49,439 nt of DNA from the NCBI GenBank assembly GCA_902558105.1, contig CACECR010000004.1, positions 1-49,439 on the forward strand. The letters are read 5' to 3'. Positions within the stretch are counted from its first letter, which is position 1. The number at the start of each line of letters is the position of its first letter. Both the position numbers and the translations under genes were made by a program. This stretch comes from an uncultured Candidatus Marinamargulisbacteria bacterium (GTDB lineage Bacteria > Margulisbacteria > Marinamargulisbacteria > UBA817 > CACECR01). This document shows positions 20,840-30,806 of the stretch, piece after piece. The notes below the pieces were generated by a model that made no database searches, was not told the origin of the DNA, and was given only the letters and a program-made list of their open reading frames with translations.

Positions 20840-21835
20840 TTGATGAAAAAGAAAATGTTGGCGTGCTTAATGATTCTTTCTTTAATAAGCTCTCCAATAT
20901 TTTCAGATTTTAAACTTCATTCTTTTGATTCTTCAGTGTCGGTGGGTCCTATTTTATATGAGAACTCGTTTTTTTATGTCGATTCTTCTCATCAGTTAAT
21001 TAAATTAGCTTCAGATGGTCAAAAAGATTGGACTGTTTCTTTAGATAGTCAGTCCATAAAAGAGCTGTATGTTTCGTTTAATTCTGTATTTGTTGTGGAT
21101 CGAAAGGGGCAATTAACGGTTTATGATTCGGATTATGGGTATCGAATTTGGGGACCAAAGTCATTAAATATTCGACAACTAGTTCTTCATTATCCTTTAG
21201 TTATTGTGTTATCTAATGATGGATATTTAAGCGCGATTGATTTTTTTTCAGGCCAATATGCATGGTCTAATCAATCAAATAGTTGGGACCATTTACTATT
21301 TGATGTTCAAAATGGAGAATTTCATGTTTCTAACTCATCTGGTGTATCTACTCGAGATATGTTTTCAGGTGATCAGGTTGATTTCCAAAAAATGGGGTAT
21401 TCAATTTCATTGAAGCAAGTTTTCTCCTCGAGGTTATTAACTAAACCTGTTCAAATTGAGTACTCATTTTATCAGCAGTTACAATCTAATACTAATGTGT
21501 CAGAGTCTTTGACGTATCGTCAATCGGTTCATAATAAGTCATTGTTTGTACGCAATAAGGATTTAACCGTAGTTGTTAAAGATAGCGGGTCTTTGGAAAC
21601 TGTTACAGAGCTATCGATTCCTCTTAACTCAGTCTCTCAGTTTGTGGAGCCTTTTGCTGATTATGTAAGTTTTATCTATGACGGAGGGATCAAAATATTA
21701 TCTGTTGGTGATACTAAAGAAAGCTTGTTCACACATGATACAATGACAAAAAAAGATTTTATTAAAGCCGTTCATTTAGAAAATAAATTTTATTTGTTTT
21801 TTAAGGATCGGTATCTGGTTTGGCAAGATAATTGA
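20840..21835 (+). CDS. Secreted PQQ-like beta-propeller repeat protein
   Basis: Signal peptide; repeats LIKLASDGQKDWTVSLDSQ, LTVYDSDYGYRIWGPKS, LSAIDFFSGQYAWSNQ resemble PQQ/BamB blades. Confidence 0.65.
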   Translation: MMKKKMLACLMILSLISSPIFSDFKLHSFDSSVSVGPILYENSFFYVDSSHQLIKLASDGQKDWTVSLDSQSIKELYVSFNSVFVVDRKGQLTVYDSDYGYRIWGPKSLNIRQLVLHYPLVIVLSNDGYLSAIDFFSGQYAWSNQSNSWDHLLFDVQNGEFHVSNSSGVSTRDMFSGDQVDFQKMGYSISLKQVFSSRLLTKPVQIEYSFYQQLQSNTNVSESLTYRQSVHNKSLFVRNKDLTVVVKDSGSLETVTELSIPLNSVSQFVEPFADYVSFIYDGGIKILSVGDTKESLFTHDTMTKKDFIKAVHLENKFYLFFKDRYLVWQDN

Positions 21836-21854
21836 TAAGCTGTAAAATGTTTTT

Positions 21855-23510
21855 ATGAGTGTTATTAAATCGATTTACAGAATTGATCAATGTATTGCTG
21901 AAACTACTTTAAGTAAGCATTACATTGCTCAGTCATTAGAAGATGGTCAAAATATCTATATTGTGGCGTATCTTGATGATTTTTTATCACAAGAAATTAT
22001 AGACCGTTTAATTCAAGTATTAGATCGGCAAGAATCTATTAGTCATCCGGTTTTTTTACCAGTTATTGATTATCATTATGATGGAGACTTATTTTATGTA
22101 ATGTACTCATTTTCGCAAAATTTGATGGGTTTAGATGTGTACCTATCTAAGCAAGAGGCTTTAAATGGTCAATTTGTTCGCTCTATATTAACACAGGTCT
22201 TAGATGGGTTGTATTATCTATCATCAAAGTCGATTACTTATTCTCATTTATCCTTAGAGTCAATTTATTTAACTCAAGAATCGAAGGTCCAATTATTGGC
22301 GCCTGAGTTATCTTACATTATTTTATCGAATCAAATAGGTAAATTACCTGTTATAGAAGAATCAGTCTTTTTAGCTCCTGAGGCATTGTTAGGTGTTTCT
22401 TTAGATGATAGAGCAGATTGTTATTCATTTGGTGTGTTGATGTATTTTCTTTATACTGGAAAATGGCCATATCCACCTCATCAAAGTTTAATCGATTGTA
22501 AGACTTCACGTTTGAAACCGTTTCCAGATTTGTTGAAGGAACGTTCAACTTTACCTAAAAGTATTCCTCTCTTGGTATCAAAATCTACTGCTCCATCGTT
22601 ATCGGATCGTTTCGATTCAATGTCGGCATTATATAAAGCGTTTCATTCGTCGCAGGACTTGTTGCTTAAAACTTATGGTGAACCGATGACTTACCATCAG
22701 CCATCTATCGATATACAGCGGTCCCTAGCGGATGATCGAAGGGTTTCTAGAAAGGCATTTCGTAAGAAGCTTCTGATGTTAATGCTTCCTGTTTTTTTAA
22801 TGATGTCTATTTATTATAGTTACCGTTATTTTACGGGCACTGTAGAAACCGTAAGGGTTCCTAATTTGTTAAATAGAACTTATGCTGAAGCTTCAAAAGA
22901 ATTACGATTAAAAGGGTTAAATAGTCATTTTTCTGGTGAACGTTTTCACCCATCTATTCCGAAGGGTATGATTGTAGAGACTAAACCTATTGCGGGTCGA
23001 GATGTGAAGACACGTCGAGTGATTAAATTATATATTTCTAAAGGCCCTAGAACGGTGGTGGTCGAGGATTATCGAGGACTTTCAATTGAATTAGCGACGT
23101 CAAAACCAAGTGCAAAGGATATTTCTTTTGATATCATTGATGAACAATTTTCAATAAAACATGCATCAGGTTCAATCATATCTCAGTCAGTCACACCTAA
23201 TGGTACGATAGGTTTAGAGTCTCCCTTAGATGTGGTGATTAGTAAGGGTGTACCTGTTCAGTTTTCTCCAATTTTAGCAGATGATGAATTTAATGATCTA
23301 TATACACGGTTTAACTTGTCTTTTTGGATACCTGACTATTTTCATTCTACATATGTTTCTCTAATTCAACGTATAGATGGTGTGTCAGTCCCGTTATTTT
23401 CTTACTACTTTTTTAGAGGAGAGCGACAGGATCTATCGTTTTATTTAGAGAAATCTAGTCAGATAGAGTTGTATTATGATCAAAAGCTGGTATTTGAGCG
23501 AAATTTATAA
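21855..23510 (+). CDS. PASTA-domain protein with degenerate Ser/Thr kinase fold (putative pseudokinase)
   Basis: Kinase fold retained (VFLAPEALLG APE motif, DDRADCYSFGVLMYFLYTGKWPYP), TM LLMLMLPVFLMMSIYYSY, PASTA repeats VPNLLNRTYAEASKELRLKGLNSHF...GMIVETKPIAGRDVKTRRVIKLYISKG; HRD/DFG/VAIK positions not conserved. Confidence 0.8.
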   Translation: MSVIKSIYRIDQCIAETTLSKHYIAQSLEDGQNIYIVAYLDDFLSQEIIDRLIQVLDRQESISHPVFLPVIDYHYDGDLFYVMYSFSQNLMGLDVYLSKQEALNGQFVRSILTQVLDGLYYLSSKSITYSHLSLESIYLTQESKVQLLAPELSYIILSNQIGKLPVIEESVFLAPEALLGVSLDDRADCYSFGVLMYFLYTGKWPYPPHQSLIDCKTSRLKPFPDLLKERSTLPKSIPLLVSKSTAPSLSDRFDSMSALYKAFHSSQDLLLKTYGEPMTYHQPSIDIQRSLADDRRVSRKAFRKKLLMLMLPVFLMMSIYYSYRYFTGTVETVRVPNLLNRTYAEASKELRLKGLNSHFSGERFHPSIPKGMIVETKPIAGRDVKTRRVIKLYISKGPRTVVVEDYRGLSIELATSKPSAKDISFDIIDEQFSIKHASGSIISQSVTPNGTIGLESPLDVVISKGVPVQFSPILADDEFNDLYTRFNLSFWIPDYFHSTYVSLIQRIDGVSVPLFSYYFFRGERQDLSFYLEKSSQIELYYDQKLVFERNL

Positions 23511-23514
23511 GTAG

Positions 23515-24669
23515 ATGACAATAATAAGATCTGTATTTTCTAGTGATGATATAAATATTATGACTCAGCTCATAGAGGAAGCCTCTCATTTTAAAGGCTT
23601 AACCAAACCGAATCCTATGGTTGGGGCGGGGCTTGTTAAGAATGGTCAGTTGATTGCTTCAGGTGTTCATGAAGCTTTTGGTGCTGACCATGCCGAACGT
23701 CAGTTATTTAATTCTTACTCTGGTTCTTTTGAAGGTCTTGAACTTTTTGTTACACTAGAGCCTTGTACTCATTATGGAAATACGCCTCCATGTAATAGTC
23801 TAATCTTAAAATCTGGGATTAAGAGATTAGTGATTGCAACCTTAGATCCAAATCCTAAAATAGAGACTTGCTTAGAAGACTATAAAGCACATGGGATTTT
23901 AGTTGAAATAGGCTGTTGTGAAAAGGAGGCCATTGAATTAAATGAGTCCTATTTTAAGCGTTTTTTATATCAAAAACCGTTTGTTTCAATGAAAGTAGCG
24001 ACTACATTAGATGGACGAATTGCTACGGCTAGTGGAGATAGTTGCTATATTACGTCTGAAGAGTCTAGAAAACAATGTCATCGGTTACGTCGATCTGTAG
24101 ATATGATTGCTGTTGGAGTCGATACGGTTATTAAAGATGATCCAGAGCTTACAGTTCGTTATGATTTATTAGATGGAGGATATTCTCAGCCAAATATTTT
24201 AATTTTAGATTCTTCTCTTCGAACTCCAAAATGCTCTAAATTATTTTCAATATTTGATAAAGACTCTTTATTTATTGCCACAACATGTTCCGATGATGAG
24301 TGGGCGGCTTTTGATAACGTTGCGACACGTATTCAATTACCCGCTGTGTCACATGAAGAGTCTTGGCGTCATATTTTAAGTCAATTATTTGATTATCAAA
24401 TTTATCATCTTTTAATTGAGGGTGGTTCAGGTGTTTTTTCATCGGCATTATCCGCTAGAATTGTAGACAGGTATCATGCGTTTATGTCACCAAGTGTGAT
24501 GAACGATTCACATGCACTACCGGTTTTAAAAGGACCGGATAAATCTTCATTATCCTCTATACATTCGCCGGTTTCCAGAACTGTTACTGATCTTGAAACC
24601 GATATTTGGGTGAATTGTAAGTATTATTCATCAGAACAATGGTTGAAGGATCTTTATGCCCAATCATGA
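23515..24669 (+). CDS. ribD: Bifunctional riboflavin deaminase/reductase
   Basis: KPNPMVGAGLV, DHAERQL, VTLEPCTHYGNTPPCNSLILKSGIKRLVIATLDPNP, FVSMKVATTLDGRIATASGDS. Confidence 0.95.
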   Translation: MTIIRSVFSSDDINIMTQLIEEASHFKGLTKPNPMVGAGLVKNGQLIASGVHEAFGADHAERQLFNSYSGSFEGLELFVTLEPCTHYGNTPPCNSLILKSGIKRLVIATLDPNPKIETCLEDYKAHGILVEIGCCEKEAIELNESYFKRFLYQKPFVSMKVATTLDGRIATASGDSCYITSEESRKQCHRLRRSVDMIAVGVDTVIKDDPELTVRYDLLDGGYSQPNILILDSSLRTPKCSKLFSIFDKDSLFIATTCSDDEWAAFDNVATRIQLPAVSHEESWRHILSQLFDYQIYHLLIEGGSGVFSSALSARIVDRYHAFMSPSVMNDSHALPVLKGPDKSSLSSIHSPVSRTVTDLETDIWVNCKYYSSEQWLKDLYAQS

Positions 24670-26737
24670 TGGGTTAGGGACGTTATTAATAGATTGTTTT
24701 GGGGTGGGTGAGCAAACAGCTCGTCGCTTAGATAAGCTTGGCCTTAAAACTGTTAAAGATTTTTTGTTTTTTTACCCGAGATCTTATGAAGATCGTCGTC
24801 GCTTACCTAAAATAAATCAACTTGAAGATGATAAGGTGTTTAGTATTTTAGGGTATTTCTCAAACTTTACTAGTCAGAAAGTTGGTAAAAAGGTGTTAAT
24901 TAAGGGTAAGCTAAAGGATGCAACGGGGTCAATTGCATGTGTGTGGTTTAATCAGGCGTATTTAAAATCAGTTTTAAAAGAGGGTGTTTTTTTATATTTA
25001 AAGGGGAAAGTGGAACGAAATTCTTTCACCAATGAACGTCAACTTATTGTACAAGAAACGGAACGGTTGGACGGGGATATTTCTAAGAATCCTGATTTCA
25101 ATCAACTACTTCCGGTTTATCCGTTGGTGGCGGGGTTGTATCAATCGAAAATGAGAGAATTATCACGCCATTTATTGGAATCATATAGTCAGCATTTATT
25201 TGATTTTTTTGATGGGAGTATTCGCAAGGAGTTACAATTGATGCCACTTCATGAGGCTATTTTAAATGTTCATTTTCCGAAGACACATCAGTTATATACC
25301 CAGGCCAGAGAGCGATTGGTTTTTAATGAATGTTTTTTTGTTCAGTTTCCCTATATGATGCATCATCATCGACGTCAAACAAAACTTCGTGTCAGTCCGT
25401 GGGGTATTAAGGGGGATTTTTTATCAGCCTATTTGGATCAATTACCCTACGAGCTAACGTCTGCTCAAAAACAAACGTTTCGAGACATTTGCAAAGATTT
25501 ATCGAGTGGCTTTGTGTTAAATCGTTTAATTCAAGGAGATGTTGGATCTGGAAAAACAGATATTGCGATTTTGTCGATGATTGTTGCTATTCAAGCTGGG
25601 TATAAAGTTGCCTTTTTAGTACCAACAGAGGTTTTAGCACAACAACATACCCTTAAACTTCAAGAGAGATTATCATTTTTATCGATACCCGTTTATTTAC
25701 TTAAGGGTAAGTTAAGTAAAAAAGAAAAAGCGATTGTATTAGAGGCTTGTCAATCAGATCAGCCATTAGTGGTTGTTGGAACGCATGCGCTTATTCAAGA
25801 AACGGTACAGATCAAACAGTTAGGTCTTCAAATTATTGATGAGCAACATCGCTTTGGGGTTATGCAACGGCTCCATCTGCAACGTCATAATTCTATTTTA
25901 CATTCACTATATTTAACAGCGACACCCATCCCTCGGTCGTTAATGCTATCTTGCTATGGTGATCTGGATAAATCGATAATGAACGAGCTTCCGGGTGGAC
26001 GTCGACCGATAAAAACGTATTTTGTTAAGTTAAATAAGAAGGAACAGGTTTTCCAGTTTTGTCACCACGAAATTACAGCGGGTCGGCAGGTTTTTGTGAT
26101 TTATCCTTTAGTGGAAGATTCTGAAAAAATCGATTTGGAGTCGGCGATTTCTGCTTATGAAGAGTTGCAATCAAACTATCCTTCACTTTCAATTGGACTT
26201 ATTCATGGTCGAATGAAACCGGCTGAAAAAGACGAGGTGATGCAACGATTTAAAGCGAAAGAGTTCATTATGTTAGTGTCTACGACGGTGATAGAAGTAG
26301 GGATCGATGTTCCTAATGCGAGTACGATTGTGATTATGCATGCGGAGCGATTCGGTTTGTCTCAGCTTCATCAGTTACGGGGTAGAGTAGGTCGTGGTAA
26401 TTTAGAGTCTAGCTGCTTTCTTGTTTCTAATGCAAAGTCAGAAGAGTCTAAACAGAGAATTAATGCGATGTTAGAGACCACGGATGGATTTAAACTGGCT
26501 GAGTTAGACTTAAAACTTCGAGGTCCCGGAGATATGTTAGGTTATCGTCAATCTGGGGAATCAATTTTTGATTTAACCAACTTAATTCATGATGAGCCGA
26601 TTTTGTTAAAGGCACGTCAGCTAGCTTCTACTATCTTAACTAATGACCCAGAGCTTTTACAAGATCGACACAGTAATATTAAAGAACAATTATCATTATC
26701 GTCGGCTCCTTTTGCAGGTAATAAGCGTTTAAACTAG
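24656..26737 (+). CDS. recG: ATP-dependent DNA helicase RecG
   Basis: FFYPRSYEDRR, LIQGDVGSGKTDIAILSM, IIDEQHRFGVMQR, YLTATPIPRSLMLSCYGDLDKSIMNELPGGRRPIKT, QLRGRVGRG. Confidence 0.98.
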   Translation: MPNHDGLGTLLIDCFGVGEQTARRLDKLGLKTVKDFLFFYPRSYEDRRRLPKINQLEDDKVFSILGYFSNFTSQKVGKKVLIKGKLKDATGSIACVWFNQAYLKSVLKEGVFLYLKGKVERNSFTNERQLIVQETERLDGDISKNPDFNQLLPVYPLVAGLYQSKMRELSRHLLESYSQHLFDFFDGSIRKELQLMPLHEAILNVHFPKTHQLYTQARERLVFNECFFVQFPYMMHHHRRQTKLRVSPWGIKGDFLSAYLDQLPYELTSAQKQTFRDICKDLSSGFVLNRLIQGDVGSGKTDIAILSMIVAIQAGYKVAFLVPTEVLAQQHTLKLQERLSFLSIPVYLLKGKLSKKEKAIVLEACQSDQPLVVVGTHALIQETVQIKQLGLQIIDEQHRFGVMQRLHLQRHNSILHSLYLTATPIPRSLMLSCYGDLDKSIMNELPGGRRPIKTYFVKLNKKEQVFQFCHHEITAGRQVFVIYPLVEDSEKIDLESAISAYEELQSNYPSLSIGLIHGRMKPAEKDEVMQRFKAKEFIMLVSTTVIEVGIDVPNASTIVIMHAERFGLSQLHQLRGRVGRGNLESSCFLVSNAKSEESKQRINAMLETTDGFKLAELDLKLRGPGDMLGYRQSGESIFDLTNLIHDEPILLKARQLASTILTNDPELLQDRHSNIKEQLSLSSAPFAGNKRLN

Positions 26738-26798
26738 TTCTTTTTTTTAAAATAATATAGAGTTTACTAATATCGTATTAATATTTATCTGAATAATT

Positions 26799-28361
26799 TT
26801 GAAACTTTATAAAATTCTAGCTTCATTAAATAGAGACTATTTAATTGAACTATCTAACATAACTCATCTAAGAAAGGCTATGGCAAACCAATCTCCAGAA
26901 CAATTAATAGATGTTTTAAATAGTTATTGTAGTCACGATATCACGACTGATCAACTGTCTTTATTTAATGCTTTATCTCAACAAAATTCAAAAGGAAGAT
27001 CGGCTTTTGATTATTGGATAAAGGGCATCGTTTACCTAGGTGGCAGTAAACATGGACAAAGTAACTTTAATTTATTAAAGCAAATTCAAATTGCGGATAT
27101 ATTAAAATCTTATGGTATTTTTCGTCAGATGATTCCAGTTGATTTGCAAGTTTTTTTGGCCCCTATTTATCAAGATGCTTTACCATTAAATATAAAGCGT
27201 CTTATCAATGATGATGACTGTATTTGCCCAATATCTTTTTCAATATATCGGTCTCCAATTACATTGACCTCTCATCATAGTCATAGTGTCGATAGTCCGA
27301 TATTATATCGGTGGATATTAGATCATCCGACTCACCCCTTCACAAATCAAACAGATCCAGATTCTTATGATTTTTCATTAGAATCAGTTTTAAAATCAGA
27401 GAACTTTTTTAAATTATTAGAGATTAAATATAACTCATTAATTCGTGAAGTTGAGAGATTATTGGAGTGTAATGATTTTTCTGGGGCTTGGCATATTTTA
27501 TCTGAAGTTTCTTTAGCTAAGTATGATTCTAAGGATAAGGTTATTGATTTTAATTGGAGTTTATATCCTAGATTAGTGAGGTATGAGTTTTATTTAAATT
27601 TTCTTTTTAAGCTTAAACTAAAAATGGTCGCCAGATTTGGATCAGAGGGAATGATGAAAACGATTTTTGCTGAGTTTTCGCTTTTTAAGTTTTCTAATCT
27701 TCGTGAAGATGATTATATACCAAAAGACTTATGTCATTTTCCTATAATATGTGACTCTTTTTTAAAAGATAAGTTAACCGATGCCACTTTAAATAATTTG
27801 TTAGATCAGAAATTTAAGTATCGAGGGTTGAGTTTGATGGAACTTGCATTAGAGTTTGGTAAATTTGAATTATTTATTAAAATTTTAGCTTTTGAGTTAC
27901 CAAATTATAAAGTTCAATTTGATCAAATAGATGATATTAGAACTGATAGTGATCATTCTATTACAAATTGTTTGGTTAATTATATGCATATATTCTTAGA
28001 TAGTAAAAATGTAGAGCAATTGCTTTTCTTTTTAAATGATCATTCAGTTAATTATTTCTCTTTTTTTCAAAATTTTTTACATACAAATACTCCTCATTAT
28101 AAATTTTTTCTACGTCATTCTGAATCCTTTCTATTTCGTTCTGAATCTTTTCTTGCTCATTCGAAATTAGAACATGAAAATCGTTTTGTTTCTGATTATC
28201 TAATACAGTATTTGGGTTTTAAATACTTTGAATATTTAATGTATTCAATTAGTTTTTCTTTTTTTTTGTTTGGTGTATATCAAGTAAATAATGTAATTTG
28301 TCTTTCTTTGGAATCTATTGAGCTAAGGAATCAATATTTAGATACTTTTTGTAATTCTTAA
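26799..28361 (+). CDS. Hypothetical protein with U-box-like segment, possible ankyrin-like region and C-terminal hydrophobic segment
   Basis: DDCICPISFSIYRSPITLTSHHSHSVDSPILYRWILDHPTHPFTNQTDPDSYDF resembles a U-box (CPISxxxxxxPxxxxxxHxxDxxxIxxWxxxxxxxPFTxQ); GLSLMELALEFGKFELFIKIL ankyrin-like. ORF opens at TTG 26799; an alternative ATG start is at 26880. Confidence 0.6.
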   Translation: MKLYKILASLNRDYLIELSNITHLRKAMANQSPEQLIDVLNSYCSHDITTDQLSLFNALSQQNSKGRSAFDYWIKGIVYLGGSKHGQSNFNLLKQIQIADILKSYGIFRQMIPVDLQVFLAPIYQDALPLNIKRLINDDDCICPISFSIYRSPITLTSHHSHSVDSPILYRWILDHPTHPFTNQTDPDSYDFSLESVLKSENFFKLLEIKYNSLIREVERLLECNDFSGAWHILSEVSLAKYDSKDKVIDFNWSLYPRLVRYEFYLNFLFKLKLKMVARFGSEGMMKTIFAEFSLFKFSNLREDDYIPKDLCHFPIICDSFLKDKLTDATLNNLLDQKFKYRGLSLMELALEFGKFELFIKILAFELPNYKVQFDQIDDIRTDSDHSITNCLVNYMHIFLDSKNVEQLLFFLNDHSVNYFSFFQNFLHTNTPHYKFFLRHSESFLFRSESFLAHSKLEHENRFVSDYLIQYLGFKYFEYLMYSISFSFFLFGVYQVNNVICLSLESIELRNQYLDTFCNS

Positions 28362-28631
28362 TAAAGCTAGTTTGAATGTGATTTTAATGAATTATTAATA
28401 ATCAAGTTAGATTAATTTATTTTTTTGTGTATAATTAATTTTTTACTAATGATGTAGTGAGGTTAACTGATAATGATAAATTACAAAACCGTGAGTGTAG
28501 ATTATGCTGATGGTTTATCTTTTCAAAGTATTGGATTTCAGAGTATTCGATCGTTCATTTTTTTTGCTATTTTATATTTAAATGTAAACTTATTGCGAAA
28601 CTTATATAATGTATGTACAGAATTAATGTTT

Positions 28632-28655
28632 TATGACATTTTCTATGACATTTTC
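28632..28655. repeat. Perfect 12-bp tandem duplication TATGACATTTTC x2
   Basis: Directly read: TATGACATTTTCTATGACATTTTC upstream of rsmD. Confidence 0.95.
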
Positions 28656-28672
28656 TGATTTTTAAAACGTAT

Positions 28673-29197
28673 ATGCAAGTCATTTCAGGAAAATATAAAC
28701 GTCGTAAACTTGTTTTCACAAAGAATGTAGAGTTGCGTCCTACTAAGCAGATTGTGAAAGAGTCTGTCTTTAATATCATTCAGGGGCGTGTTGAAGGGGC
28801 ACATTTTTTAGATTTATGTGCGGGGAGTGGATCTATGGGTATTGAAGCCTTATCTCGAGGTGCTTCGTATGCTTGTTTTGTAGACTTAGACATCAAGTAT
28901 ATTCAACGGAATTTAGAATTTGTAGAGGAACCCTATGATGTAAAACGTGGAAAAGTAGAATCTTATTTAAATTATTGTAAGGAGTCGTTTGATATTATTT
29001 TTTTTGATCCTCCGTATGATCGTTTAGACATTTATGAGAAGTCGTTGAAGCTGATTTTTGATTTTGATATACTAAAATCAGATGGTATTTTAGTATGTGA
29101 ATTTCGCTCTGAACTTACCTATCTATTTAATCAATTTTCTATTGATTATCAAACGTATTCTTATGGAAACTCTTCGATCGCAGTATTTAATTTATGA
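28673..29197 (+). CDS. rsmD: 16S rRNA (guanine(966)-N(2))-methyltransferase
   Basis: MQVISGKYKRRKL, RPTKQIVKESVFNIIQGRVEGAHFLDLCAGSGSMGIEALSRGA, FDIIFFDPPYDR; adjacent to coaD. Confidence 0.93.
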   Translation: MQVISGKYKRRKLVFTKNVELRPTKQIVKESVFNIIQGRVEGAHFLDLCAGSGSMGIEALSRGASYACFVDLDIKYIQRNLEFVEEPYDVKRGKVESYLNYCKESFDIIFFDPPYDRLDIYEKSLKLIFDFDILKSDGILVCEFRSELTYLFNQFSIDYQTYSYGNSSIAVFNL

Positions 29198-29670
29198 AAA
29201 AAGCAATTTATGCCGGTAGTTTTGACCCAATTACCAATGGTCATTTAGATATTATTAAGCGAGCATCTTCATTGTTTGATGAGCTGGATGTTGTGATTAT
29301 GCAAAATCCGGATAAAGACTCTTTGTTTTCAGTTTCCGAGCGTGTATCTCTTATTGAGGACTCATGTTCTGGGGTGCCTGGTATTACGGTGTCTTCATTT
29401 GATGGGCTTCTTGTTGATTATGCTCATCAAACGTCTGTTTACACGGTTATTCGTGGGTTACGAGCTGTCTCTGATTTTGATTATGAATGTCAGATGGCCT
29501 TAACGAATCGTCAGTTATGTACGGAGTTAGAGTCTGTTTTTTTAATGACTGCCAGTGAGTATTCTTTTTTAAGTTCTAGCTTAGTGAAGCAATTAGCTCG
29601 TTATAGTGCGGATATTTCGTCGTTTGTCCCAAAGTGTGTTGAAGAAGCGTTAAGGAAAGTTTATGAGTGA
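29194..29670 (+). CDS. coaD: Phosphopantetheine adenylyltransferase
   Basis: AIYAGSFDPITNGHLDIIKRASSLFDELDVVIM, VIRGLRAVSDFDYECQMALTNRQL, SSSLVKQLARY. Confidence 0.97.
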   Translation: MKKAIYAGSFDPITNGHLDIIKRASSLFDELDVVIMQNPDKDSLFSVSERVSLIEDSCSGVPGITVSSFDGLLVDYAHQTSVYTVIRGLRAVSDFDYECQMALTNRQLCTELESVFLMTASEYSFLSSSLVKQLARYSADISSFVPKCVEEALRKVYE

Positions 29671-30142
29671 GAGTTTAGGTATTTTACAAACTTTGGAGGT
29701 CTTAATAAAAGATGCGAAAAAAGTTCCATTATCTAAGAAGGTCATGATCGAGCAGGATATGGCATTAGAGTTGATTGAAAAATTATCTTTTGTGATAAAA
29801 CGTCAAGAAGTTGAAATGGCTGCTCATTTAAATCCACAATCGGTAACCCCGGATGCGTTAGCGTATAATCCAGCTAAAGATAGTGCGGTTCAAATGGTCT
29901 TAGATGCCAAAAAAGAATCTCAAGATATTCGACAAGAGGCGAGTCGTTATGCCGATAATGTTTTATCAAGATTACAGTTATTAGTGACCAAAATGCAGAA
30001 AAATATGGTGCGATTGGAAGAAAATATTAAACATGGTAGACTGACCCTAGATGAAACACTATCCACCGAGGAGGATTCCCAAAATGAGCAATCTACGATT
30101 AGACAAGAGGTCTTACAATCAGAAACGACCCCTCCAGCTTGA
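29663..30142 (+). CDS. Coiled-coil protein (DivIVA/ATPase-b-like), function unknown
   Basis: Long charged helix: [52 protein letters not shown]; overlaps coaD and rph. Confidence 0.6.
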   Translation: MSESLGILQTLEVLIKDAKKVPLSKKVMIEQDMALELIEKLSFVIKRQEVEMAAHLNPQSVTPDALAYNPAKDSAVQMVLDAKKESQDIRQEASRYADNVLSRLQLLVTKMQKNMVRLEENIKHGRLTLDETLSTEEDSQNEQSTIRQEVLQSETTPPA

Positions 30143-30806
30143 GAGACAATTTACACGATATGCTCCGGGTTCCATTTTAATTTCTTGTGGGCATACTAAA
30201 GTTTTATGTACGGCCACTATTGAAAACTCAGTTCCTCCATTTTTACGTGATACTGGGTCCGGATGGTTAAGTGCGGAATATGCCATGTTACCATCGGCTA
30301 CTCACACCCGAAATCGTCGTGAGGTCAATAAAGGCAAGTGTAGTGGTCGCACCTCTGAAATTCAGCGATTAATTGGTCGTGCGTTACGTGCGGTGATTGA
30401 CTTTGATGTGTTGGGTGAACGATCCATTGCAATCGATTGCGATGTTTTACAGGCGGACGGTGGTACTCGTACGGCGTCTATTACGGGTGGAATGTTGGCA
30501 TTGGTAGATGCGGTTAATCATAGCATAGCGGAAGGAGTTTTAGATCGCTCTCCTATTAAAGAGTGGTGTGCCGCTGTAAGTGTAGGGATCTGTGATGGTC
30601 AGGCGTTATTAGATTTAAATTATGAAGAGGATTCCGCAGCTGAGGTTGATTTAAATGTCGTGATGACAGAATCGGGTCGTTTTATCGAGATTCAGGGTAC
30701 GGCAGAAGAACAGGCATTTTCTCGCTCTCAGATGAATGAGATGTTAGATTTAGCTGAACTTGGAATTACTGAACTTATTACTGAAATTAAGCAGTCGATT
30801 GCATAG
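30084..30806 (+). CDS. rph: Ribonuclease PH
   Basis: ATG 30084 with [92 protein letters not shown]. Confidence 0.97.
   Translation: MSNLRLDKRSYNQKRPLQLERQFTRYAPGSILISCGHTKVLCTATIENSVPPFLRDTGSGWLSAEYAMLPSATHTRNRREVNKGKCSGRTSEIQRLIGRALRAVIDFDVLGERSIAIDCDVLQADGGTRTASITGGMLALVDAVNHSIAEGVLDRSPIKEWCAAVSVGICDGQALLDLNYEEDSAAEVDLNVVMTESGRFIEIQGTAEEQAFSRSQMNEMLDLAELGITELITEIKQSIA

Noticed and set aside
28125-28175. Short imperfect tandem (HSESFLFRSESFLAHS) in the U-box-like ORF
   Set aside because: Only about two degenerate units; could be chance in AT-rich sequence.
28473-28658. 61-aa ORF upstream of rsmD
   Set aside because: AT-rich intergenic region, contains the TATAAT and the tandem repeat, no recognisable domain; the repeat FYDIFYDIF is just the 12-bp duplication.
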